From Nematostella vectensis (Eukaryota; Cnidaria; Anthozoa; Actiniaria; Edwardsiidae), in assembly GCF_932526225.1 (NCBI RefSeq), contig NC_064043.1, positions 13,328,085 to 13,392,084 on the forward strand: a stretch of 64,000 bases of DNA, given 5' to 3'. The notes under the pieces were generated by a model, which saw nothing but the letters and a program-made list of their open reading frames with translations, had not been told where the DNA came from and made no database searches. The translations under genes and the position numbers were made by a program. Shown here piece by piece: positions 51,101 to 63,100 of the stretch. The first letter of the stretch is position 1. Each line of letters opens with the position of its first letter.

Positions 51101-54100
51101 GTATATACGGGACAGTCGTTCGATAGGTATATACGGGACAGTCGTTCGATAGATATATACGGGACAGTCGTTCGATAGGTATATACGGGACCGTCGTTCG
51201 ATAGGTATATACGGGACAGCCGTTCGATAGGTATATACGGGACAGTCGTTCGATAGGTATATACGGGACAGTCGTTCGATAGGTATATACGGGACAGTCG
51301 TTCGATAGGTATATACGGGACAGCCGTTCGATAGGTATATACGGGACAGTCGTTCGATAGGTATATACGGGACAGTCGTTCGATAGGTATACACGGGACA
51401 GTCGTTCGATAGGTATACACGGGACAGCCGTTCGATAGATATATACGGGACAGTCGTTCGATAGGTATATACGGGACAGCCGTTCGATAGGTATATACGG
51501 GACAGTCGTTCGATAGGTATATACGGGACAGCCGTTCGATAGGTATATACGGGACAGTCGTTCGATAGGTATATACGGGACAGCCGTTCGATAGGTATAT
51601 ACGGGACAGCCGTTCGATAGGTATATACGGGACAGTCGTTCGATAGGTATATACGGGACAGCCGTTCGATAGGTATATACGGGACAGTCGTTCGATAGGT
51701 ATATACGGGACAGTTGTTCGATAGGTATATACGGGACAGCCGTTCGATAGGTATATACGGGACAGCCGTTCGATAGGTATATACGGGACAGTCGTTCGAT
51801 AGGTATATACGGGACAGTCGTTCGATAGGTATATACGGGACAGCCGTTCGATAGGTATATACGGGACAGTCGTTCGATAGGTATATACGGGACAGTCGTT
51901 CATATGGGTGGGGTCCAGATCCCTCGGATCCCCCTTCTGACGACTCACGTGTCGTATTATCATTTTAAAAGACGACTCACATGTAGTATTATCTCTTTAG
52001 AAGACGACTCACGTGTCGTATTATCATTTTACAAGACGATTCACGTGTCGTATCATCATTTAACAAGACGACTTACATGTAGTATTATCTCTTTAGAAGA
52101 CGATTCACGTGTCGTATCATCATTTTACAAGACGACTCACATGTCGCATCATCATTTTACAAGACGACTCACGTATCGTATCATATAACAAGACGACTCA
52201 CGTGTCGTATCATATAACAAGACGACTCACGTGTAGTATCATATTACAAGACCACTCACATGTCGTGGAAGAGCTCCTTGTACTCCTCGTCTCCCTTCTT
52301 CTTGGCGGTGACGATACGGTCCAGCTTATTCACCATCTCATTCTCTACCTGAAGTAGACAGACAGCGCGATGGTTACCAACAATGGCTAAAGCGAATCCC
52401 ACAGATATTCATATAAATGAGTTGATGAGACACTAGCCTGGTGTATGAACCCGTCTCCCTGCAGCTCACACTCGATCATGTCGAAGAAGATGGGAAGGGT
52501 GGAGCGCCTCAGCTCAGTCTCTGGGACCAGCGTCATCTCTAGCAATGGGCCAATCAGATTTGGGATAAAGTGCTTCTTGTGTTCACCTGTGGAATTTCGA
52601 GTTTGACATTTTCAAGAATGATGTCATGAAATCCAAAAAGACCGCCACTTAAATTTTTGTGACCCCCCAATTTAAAGAATTCTAAAGTTTCAACTTAGCG
52701 TAGGCCACGGGAAACTCGAAAATCCGTGCGCAAACTAGAAGTGCAACTGATATCACTACCCCTTTAAGCCTGCGCAAACATAAGCATCAATGTTGAGCCA
52801 AACAATGCCGTGTGTGTGAACATCCCAACAACATATTTCAGCCCGAAACTGCACCAAGCAACAGGCAGAAACATTACTTGACACAGTCTCGGCCTAGTTC
52901 GCAATGTTAGCATAAGACGAATTATTCGTCAGGTCGGACGCATACGAAACAACTGAGCTCCGTGTGACCAGGAAAGAATGCCCAGACGACATGACGGAAA
53001 AACCTGGAAAATACGGAATTCTAGATATAGAAAGAAGACACAATTTTGTACAATGGGCATCGGTTCCTTGTATTACGGACAGATTTTCAAAACACAAATA
53101 AGGCGAGACCGAAATGCACATACCGAGATTTTGGCTTTTTATTATTTTTTCTTTGATTATCCTTGCGCTATTTATGGGCGCAGGGACGAAAAGCTCAAAT
53201 TTCAATGACTAACAAAAAGTCGCATTTGATATTTTGTTTGCTAGTTCTCACTAAGTACATAAAGAAATATTCTGCCTCGTTAAATGTAAAATAGGCTTAT
53301 TTGAAGCGTCATGTTGTGTTTTTCCGTCATGTCTGCCCAGACAAGGACAGTGGAATGAAGAGTTTACCTAATTGGTCCCACATGTCTCGTATTTCAAACC
53401 CCATCACTTGGCGCATATCGGCGTATCTGTTAGAAACATTGAGAAAATTATAAGTCAGGCTAGAGCTCATTGATAAGCATTAGAAGCCAGTGCTGAAAAA
53501 CGTAAGACTAGCTCCAGTACCGCGCGGTTAAACCAGCCTTTTTGTTTTGAAATGGCGGCGTTTTACCGGCGAACTGTCACATTTTGGCGAATGCTAAGAA
53601 AACTACACCAAACCTAAGGCTATAATTTTCTTTATGACTCCCTCATCATCAAACAGATCTGTCATCTTTTGTACAGTATGGTTTTAATGCTGTACGGTAA
53701 GTCAAAACAGCGACCGAAGTCTGCCTTTCGTACCTTTACTCGAACGATTCAACGCTGAGATTTTGTTTGTTTTCGCCAGAACACGCGCATGCGCATAAGT
53801 TATTCAGCACTGTCGCATTAGGATAGTCAGCGGCGGACCAAGAGGGGTGGCGCCGACCTCTCGTTGGGACTTGAATAGCGTAATTGCTCGAATAAGCGCC
53901 TCGCCTAAGAGGAAGATATTAATGAGCGCCTCCCCCCCCCCCCCCCCCCCCCACGGTAATTTACTTTCTTGCCTGTCTATGATCTTGTTTCTCTTTGACT
54001 CCGAGAAGTTCTCGAGTTGGAGATGCGACTGCGTTAAGAAGGCTACGCCAAGATGAAAGTAGTAGTTCCATAACTGCCACAAAAAAAAATATATATACGA

Positions 54101-57100
54101 GAGTTATTATGATAAAGGATGCAAGAGGTTAAGAGAAGCTGCGATTAATTCTGTACCTGAAATTCGAAGTTATCGTCGGAAAATTCTTTACATAGAGCTT
54201 GCGAAAAGTTCTGAATCGCAGTCAAAATAACACTGGAAGAAATAAAAAAGATGAGAAGTCTTTGTTACAAGTAGCGCCACCATTACCATCATCACGCCAT
54301 CGCTATCAAAATTATTATCATCATCATAATCATTAGTATAGGTAATCATACAGTTTCGAGTTCAATTCGGGATTAATTTGAATTTTTAAAAAGCATCATA
54401 ATAGCACGAACCTGCAGGGCTCATCGTCACATCACCATCATTGTAATAATCTTCATCACCTTACTAACATCACCACCACCACCATCATTGTCATCAGCAC
54501 CATCATCACTGTCAGTATCACCACCATCACTGTCATCGGCACCATCATTGTCATCATCACCATCACTGTCATCGGCACCATCACTGTCATCGGCACCATC
54601 ATTGTCATCATCACCATCACTGTCATCGGCACCATCACTGTCATCGGCACCATCATTGTCATCATCACCATCACTGTCATCGGCACCATCATTGTCATCA
54701 TCACCATCATTGGCATCATCACCATCATTGTCATCATCATCATCATTTGCATCATCATAATCATTGTCATCAGCACCATCATTGTCATCATCATCATCAT
54801 CAACATCATTGTTTTTGCCATCATCACTGGACTGGACCTTACTACCATAACCATCATCATTATCCACCAACACGTACTTGTTGCCAAGCATAATAAGGAC
54901 GACCCAGTCTTTAGGGAAGATATCTCTGCGGACCATCTCGGTGAACACCACAAACACGTTAAAGAGGAACTCTCTTAGCTCCTTACGACCATGGAACTCG
55001 CACAAGTACCGCTGATAGTGGTCTTCTCGCATCAACCGCAGCAAATTCACAAGGATCGCGACAACAAGGCGCTAAAAAAGGAGAGAAGCTCTTATAAGAC
55101 AAGCGACATGGAATTCAAGTAATTGTTCTAGCACGTGCACCAGGATCACAATAATAGAATGATAAGGGGAGATAAGCTGGTAGTCAATTTTCTACCGTGT
55201 CAGCTTACCGCTAGCGCCCCTGCTCGATCGACAGTCTTGACCGTCTGAATCAAAGTCTGCAGAAGAGTTTTGACGACGAGGTACACGTCCTCATCCGTCT
55301 CACCCTAGGAACAGAAGATAACAATAACAATAACAATAACAATAACAATAACAATAACAATAACAATGACAATGACAATGACAATGACAATGACAATAAC
55401 ATGACCACAAGGTACAAGGTACAAAGTACAAGTCGTCATCTAGGAAAAGAAGATAATAATAAGAATAACAACAACAACAACAACGATATCAACAACAACA
55501 TAACGTCTTCATCCGTCTCATCTTAGGAACAGAAGATAACAACAACAACGACAACCACAACAACATGACCGCACGTCTTTATCTGTCAAGACCAAGTCAA
55601 TAACAGCGACAACAGCAATAACAACAACAACAATATAAACAACAACAACAAAAGAATGAAACGTTGCCGGTGTGCACTGACCTGAGCGTGTGATTGTAGT
55701 GACGTCATGACCTCTCCAAGCACGTGAGCACATGTCTTCATCTCTGTCTTGCGTGACAGGTAATAGTGAATGTGCTGAACAATGACGGGTACCAGGACCT
55801 CACGGGAGTCTGCGCCCGCAAGAAAAATACGGTCAGCGGTATGAAGACAGCTGGTGGATAACTTGAAGGGGGTGTTACGTGCGAAACAGGTTCTGTATAT
55901 GGAGTAAAACGCAGCACGGCGGCAAAAAGAAGCAACAGGTAGACAAGCATTGAACTGATGTGTTCGTGACCATAAGCACGGGTGGCCTAATGGTTAGTAC
56001 ACTGGCTTCTCACCGCTGCAATCCGAATTCGAACCTCGGCTCTTAACTTTTCTGCATTTAGGTCTGCATTGGAATGTGGTACTAAAAGTGGGTTAAACAT
56101 GTTTCTCCTCTGCTTCCAGTCTATGACAGCCGAGCTCCCGTCTCATAAACGCTCAACTCGCAATGTAAAGGGAAAGCTAAAGAACCCGTGTGCTATTCGT
56201 AAGAGTCGCTCATTCTCATCACGACCTAGCTATCTCTCTCTGAACCCAGAGGAGGAAGAGCCACCATGGATGTGCCTCAATTGGGAACCGCTATCATTAT
56301 CATATTATTTGTATCATTATTATCACCTTGGTTGACGAAGAGGTTGCTCTTGACGGTCGCTGTGATACAGTCTAGTTTAGCTCGCGACAGGGCTTTAGAC
56401 TTGGAGTCCGTTATCACGCTGTTCAGAAAGTCTTTAACGATGATGCTGACGAGAAGACAAGTAAGGGACAGAAAATATTACCTATTTCGTGAACTATACA
56501 TTCTGCCTGTGATGAAGAATATGCGTGTTATGTTTTGTATTGTTAGCACAGAAGGTGACATGCGCGCTGATTACCTGAAGTCGACTCGGCTGAAGACTTT
56601 TAGGGCATCTTTGTAGATAGCAGCGAATTGTACAAGAGCCAGGGCCTGTAGAACCAAAATAATTATTAAATAATTATACCACAATTAAAGTCAACAAAAG
56701 GAAAATTAACAAACTCCTACCATCCACAAAAAAAGCCACCTCAAACAATAAATGCTACCACCTACAGAAAAAGTCACCTTCCACAATAAATGCTACCACC
56801 CACAATAAAAGTCACCTCCCACAATAAATGATACCACCCACAATAAAAGTCACCTCTCACAATAAATACTACCACCCACAATAAAAGTCACCTCCCATAA
56901 TAAATGCTACCACCCACAATAAAAGTCACCTCCCACAATAAACGCAACCACCCACAATAAATGCTACCACCCACAATAAAAGTCACCTCCCACAATAAAT
57001 GCTACCACCCACAATAAGTCACCTTTCACAATAAATGCTACCACCCACAATAAAAGTCACCTCCCACAATAAACGCAACCACCCACAATAAATGCTACCA

Positions 57101-60100
57101 CCCACAATAAAAGTCACCTCCCACAATAAATGCTACCACCCACAATAAGTCACCTTTCACAATAAATGCTACCACCCACAATAAAAGTCACCTCCCACAA
57201 TAAATGATACCACCCACAATAAAAGTCACCTCTCACAATAAATACTACCACCCACAATAAAAGTCACCTCCCATAATAAATGCTACCACCCACAATAAAA
57301 GTCATCTCCCACAATAAATGCTACCACCCACAATAAGTCACCTCCCACAATAAATGCTACCACCCACAATAAAAGTCACCTCCCACAATAAATACTACCA
57401 CCCACAATAAAAGCCAGCATCCAACAAGAACGAGATGACGACGAGAATATAACAGCGGCAGGATCAACTGTAGCAGCAACACCCATTGCCACCACATCCT
57501 CATCTTTATTATAATCGTCGTCGTCATCATCATCATTATCAGCAACTTATCTTCATCATAATCACCATCATAATCATCGTCATTATCTACACAATCATCA
57601 TCATCATCATCATCATCATCTACACCATCATCATCTACATCTACATCAGCATCATCTACACGACAATCATCATCACTATCATCATTGTCGTCATCATCAC
57701 CATTGTCATCATCACCATTGTCATCATCACCATTGTCATCATCACCATTGTCATCATCACCATTGTCATCATCACCATTGTCATCATCACCATTGTCATC
57801 ATCACCATTGTCATCATCACCATTGTCATCATCACCATCATTATCACAACAGAGGTGTTCCTGTGGTTACCTGTATTGGGACGAGCTCGCTGGAGCGCAG
57901 CGACAACAACTTGTTGAGCGACAAAAAGACAGAACGCAGTTGATTCTGGAAACCATTATCACTCTCACTGACATGGCTAGAAACGAGAAAGAAAATCAGC
58001 GGATTGCACAAGTATAGGCCGTACAAGACGACTTATTCCATAAAATAGGAGAGAGGCATGTAAATCCCCTTTGATTATGCGTTTAAATAAAAACTGAATG
58101 CGGGTGAATTTACCTTCCCCACGCGCGTGAAACGGAGGTCAGGGGGCGAACTTCGCCATCTTGTTTACAATTTTGCCCCTGATCAAGCGCGTCGCAAAGA
58201 GTTGTGGGAAGACACTGGGGAGGTGAATTATCAACAATCCCAGTCTTATGCTGAATCGCAATTTTATAAGGCCACCTTTGTAATAATGTTTATTGCCGTG
58301 GAAGCACGGGTGGCCTAGTGTGTTAGCGCGTCGGCCTCTCACCGCTGTGGCCCAGGTTCGAATCCTGGCTCAAACTGGGGGATTGAATTTGTATCACAAC
58401 TAAGTTTAAGTTATTCCCCGTGTTTCCAAACTTCCCGGATAAAGACACTAAACCGGAGGGCCCGTCTCTTCAAGCTGCACTACACTAACCTGAACCGAAG
58501 GGACGTAAAAGAACCACTGGGGACGCAATAAACCCTCTGGCAGTGACCACCCCCAGTGACAGTGCTAACTAACCGAGGGCCATATGTTTGAAAACTGTAT
58601 ATTCGGTTAAATATGCTACCCTCGATAAACAAAGATTACAAAGAACAAAGAACAATTACCTGGTGTATAGCATTCTAGATTGGATGATAAAGCGGAAAAC
58701 GTACTCCAACGACTAAAGGAATAAGACAATTCAAGGATTAGACGCGACACGAACATGACATTTTAAATCAAGAAGCATATAAGAGAGATAGGGTTTCCTT
58801 TCAGTGCAGTCGCTTTCATGTGAAAATAAACATACTTCTTTTTCAAGGTATTTTTCTTGATCAGAAACTTACCGTCATGGTTTTCTTGAGCAAGTCGATA
58901 CCGCTGCCATCATTCGCGGGCTCAAGAGCTTGTCTAAGACAACTAACGAGCTTCCTGTAGACAAAATGGTCCTCCTTATATGGTAATCATATATAATCAT
59001 GTAAGCTCATCATTTGATTTAAACTCGCTAATCATACCTCAATAAGCCCTTTTTGGCATATTCAATTTCTGGCTGATTTCCCTTCAGATAAGTTGCTTTT
59101 TATTACCTTTTTTGAGCCACAGGAAAAACCTCTTTATGCAAGTCGCCTATTCTCGTTTTTCTTAAATAGAACCCTATTTGATTTGAGCATGATTTTCTGT
59201 CATTTTTTCTTGAAAACTTGAAAACGCATTCTGTGGAACTTTTTAGAAATTCCATGACTTCAGTCACGTACTTGTAGGCGATAGTGGCGCTGAAATGCTT
59301 CTCGATGTAAGTGTTGAGCACCGCCTGGAAATGCTGGTACTTTTGCTTGGACAAGATCCATATCACGTGAACCATGGCCTGGAACACGAGATTGCCGTAT
59401 TCCTCGACACTCTCGTTCAGAATGGAAAAAAGCGCGTCAAAGATGTCCTGCAGGAACTGGAGACAAAAAAGGCCACTTGAGTAAACGGATAAGAAGAGAG
59501 CAAGTTGTATTCATGGTAAACCAAACATTAATGATAAACCCAACATATCTTATTTATTGTAAATCCAACACATTGTATTCATGGCAAACGGAACACATTG
59601 TATTCATGGCAAACCGAACACATTGCATTCATGGTAAACCAAACATTAATGATAAAACCCAACATATCTTATTTATTGTAAATCCAACACATTGTATTCA
59701 TGGCAAACCGAACACATTGCATTCATGGTAAAACGAACATGTTATTTTCATGAAAGCATTGTATTCGTGGTAAAACAAACACATTTTTTTCATGGTTTAA
59801 CCGAAGACATTGCATTCATGCCAAACTGAACACATTGTTTTCATGGCAAACCAAACATACATTATTGTATTCATGGTAAACCGAACACATCGTATTCATG
59901 GTAAACCGAACACATCGTATTCATGGCAAACCGAACATATTGCAGTCACGGTAAATCAAACATATTGCATTCACGTTAAACCGAACACATTGTATTCATG
60001 GTAAACCGAACACATCGTATTAATGGTAAACCGAACACATCATATTCATGGTAAACCGTACACATCATATTCATGCTTAATCGTACACATTGCATTAATG

Positions 60101-63100
60101 GTAAACCAAACACACTGTATTGACGGCAAACCAAACACATTGCATTCACGGTAAACCGAACACACCATATTTATGGTAAACCGGACACATCATATTCATG
60201 GTAATCCAAACCCAAAGTATTCATGGTAAACCGAACACATTGTCCATTAAATGCCCACCAAATAAGCTTCAAACATGAAGTTTACCTTGACAATCTCCTC
60301 GCCATCGATCTTAAAAAGAGAGTTGACGACAGCTTGAAGATTTGACTGCTTCCGCCACTTTAGCACACCAACCAGATCAACTATAAATACCAGTAGAAAT
60401 TACAAACGAATCGGTTTGACCTCTTCTTTAGTAATTAAGAAGACAGTTAACTTCATGTAATTATTTGTAAAGAAAAAGTTTCTAGATGGATCTAGTGACC
60501 TCTAAACAGAGCTTAGGATGCCGACTTGATCCTAATTGATCTGTGGTCAGTGAATCACTAATCTGGACCCCACCCTGCGTTTTTCTCTAGACACGCTCTG
60601 CTTCTCTTACCGTTCTGCGTGAGCTTGGTGGAGCAAACCAGAGTTCGCACAGAGAATGAGTCCTTGCTGCTTCGGCTAAGCCTTTCCATTTGCGAGTACT
60701 TCATGTTCCCCACTTCAGATACAAGTGACGGCATGTTGATAAAGGCTTTGGAGTCGAAATAGGAATTCGAGTCAAACTGCAATAGTAAGACGGTTAACAC
60801 ATAATTCAGTAGTATTCATTTATCTCTCCGTTTACACTGATAACTGCTAAACATATAGTCATTATCAGAATTATCAGTTTTTTTTTATCTTCTTCTTTAT
60901 CATTTTCATTATCATCATCTTCATCTTCAACATCATTTTCTTCATCATCATCACCAACAACCACAGTATCAACAACAACACAACAGCTTCGACAAAAACA
61001 GCGACAACAACATAAATAATAACAGCTTAACCAAACAACAGGTACAAAAGGTGTGTGGCCCTGGTCATCATCAGCATTATCATCATTGTCATCTCCATAA
61101 TAATTGTTGCTGACATCCGCATGTTTATTCTTCTATCGTCATTTATCACGCAGTGCATTCCACATGTACCTTGTACATGCAGAGCTCATGGGAACCGTCG
61201 GGTAATGTTGTCTCATCTTCTCCCATCAGCTTGACAAACGAGAATGCGAACGTCTTCAGTTCTTTGTGCTTCTCTTCGAATTTAGACACGTGTCTGAATC
61301 CAAACCTCAGGAGGGAGCCCTCGAACTTGTCAGATGGAATCCGCACCTAGGACATGCGCACAGGTAAGACGCAACAGGCGAAGTCTAAACCGGTCAAACA
61401 AGTTAACGTTCAACATGTCAAACGTGTGCAGACAAACAGACCATGCAACAACAATTACATACCTAACCAGTCCAACAAGTATGGTAAACCAGATCAGACG
61501 ATGTACAAAAAAAGATTGGTCAAACGAGTTCATGTTCTAACAGGTAGGCACAAAAAAGTGAACCGCGCAGCCTGGACTGGTCAAATAATAAAGGCTGAAC
61601 AGGCCATAAAAAAAATCAGTTCCACATTAGGTCAGCATACACTGAAAAAATACTAGACAAGTACATTGCTGGTAAAAAAAACATAAGTCATAAGAGACTG
61701 AGAACTAGTAAGTCAAGAGGGTATAAAAAATCGAGCAAGATCAATACTCTTATGTGAGCAGGATTAAATAAGGGAGACGGGGGGCAGTCAACGGGACAAT
61801 ATATACATCCTTGTTCTTTGGGAAAGCCAGGAAAAGAGGCCTCATATCTTTACCTTGACTGTCTCGTTCCACTTGGGACTACTGTTGTGGTAATATATGA
61901 ATGACTCATATTCTGTACACGGCTTGCCGCCGGCACCTAGATATATACAGTCCTCAATGAGCCGCCCATTGGCGCCGATCACGCTCATGGAGACCTCCAC
62001 GTTCTTGGCCGTTGTCTTTCCCGACTTCTCAAACTCGCCCTTTTCTATCGTAACGTACACATCGTTTCGCACATCACCTAAGAATAAATTAAATAAATTG
62101 GGGAAGGTATTAACTCTCGTTGCAGCTGGAACGCTGGATTTTGAGAGCGCAGATTCAGATGTGGTCGAGTTGAAGACATGGGAAGGCACCTCAGGCGTGT
62201 CTGACCACGGATCACATCTTGGTCGAAATTGTTGGTTTTGTGGAGGGAGGAAAACCGAAAGAAAGAGGGAAAGATCCTTGGAGCAGAGGCGATACCAACA
62301 AACTCCACTCGCGTCGGAACCGGGACTCGAACCCGGAACCCAGTGGTGAGAGGCACAGGCACTACAGAGCGACCGGGAAACCTGTGGTGAGAGGCACAGG
62401 CACTACAGAGCGACCGGGAAACCTGTGGTGAGAGGCACGGGCACTACAGAGCGGCCGGGAAACCTGTGGTGAGAGGCACAGGCACTACAGAGCGACCGGG
62501 AAACCTGTGGTGAGAGGCACAGGCACTACAGAGCGACGCTGCTTGCGGATATGCAGTGGATCATATTTTTGCGCTTTAAGTGCTGTTAATTTAGGAATGC
62601 GTTAGGGTGTAATTAAAAGCAATATAGTTCTTTTGCCTTTTCTTTTATCCTGTATTGATGTTTTGCAAATTTTTCAAATGGTTTTGCGGTTTTCCATCAC
62701 CCCTCTCTTCCCTTGAATGTCCCCATCACATGTACGCCTGCTCTACCTGGCATGATAATTTCTGGAAAACCAAGTTTCCTGGCAACAGCAATACCCTCTG
62801 GGAACAGTAACGGGTTCTCTTGTTGGATCTGAAAAAAAAAACAATCAGACGAATCCTAGTTATTTCCAATAATCTGGTCTCCTGCTGTATTAGACCATGA
62901 ATGGGGCAATTCAGCTTTACCTTTTCCAATTCGCCATGGAGTAGGCGCATGGAAACATAGATGCCTAGAAATAAAAGAACATCTCAATTTGTCTTAGAAA
63001 ATAAAAGAGGAGTGAAAAAACAAAATTCACATTGGGTTCTGATGGCTTTGCATACTCTCATGTCACAAGAACATGACGACATACCTGTACTGGACTCTGG

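Noticed and set aside
50815-51963. 382-codon minus-strand frame
   Set aside because: It is the 26-bp array read with a 26-residue period. Only its last part (50819-50923) is real, and that is DOCK exon 23.
53957-53973. GT donor (GTAAAT) for exon 19 a few bases beyond the GC site
   Set aside because: It leaves the wrong phase for exon 20 (YADMRQVMG); the GC donor keeps frame and matches the consensus CAG|GCAAG.
57486-57917. 143-codon plus-strand frame
   Set aside because: It is a CAT/ATC simple-repeat translation (poly Ile/Thr/Val) that overlaps DOCK exon 12 on the other strand.
58139-58342. 67-codon minus-strand frame as the missing DOCK exon between exons 10 and 12
   Set aside because: Its sequence has no DOCK similarity. 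The 53-bp exon at 58660-58712 fits both phase and homology ([16 protein letters not shown]).
58302-58380. tRNA-Glu gene
   Set aside because: A and B boxes are present but the acceptor stem is not paired and a SINE body follows. The same structure occurs at 22172, 55977 and, inverted, at 62296-62390.
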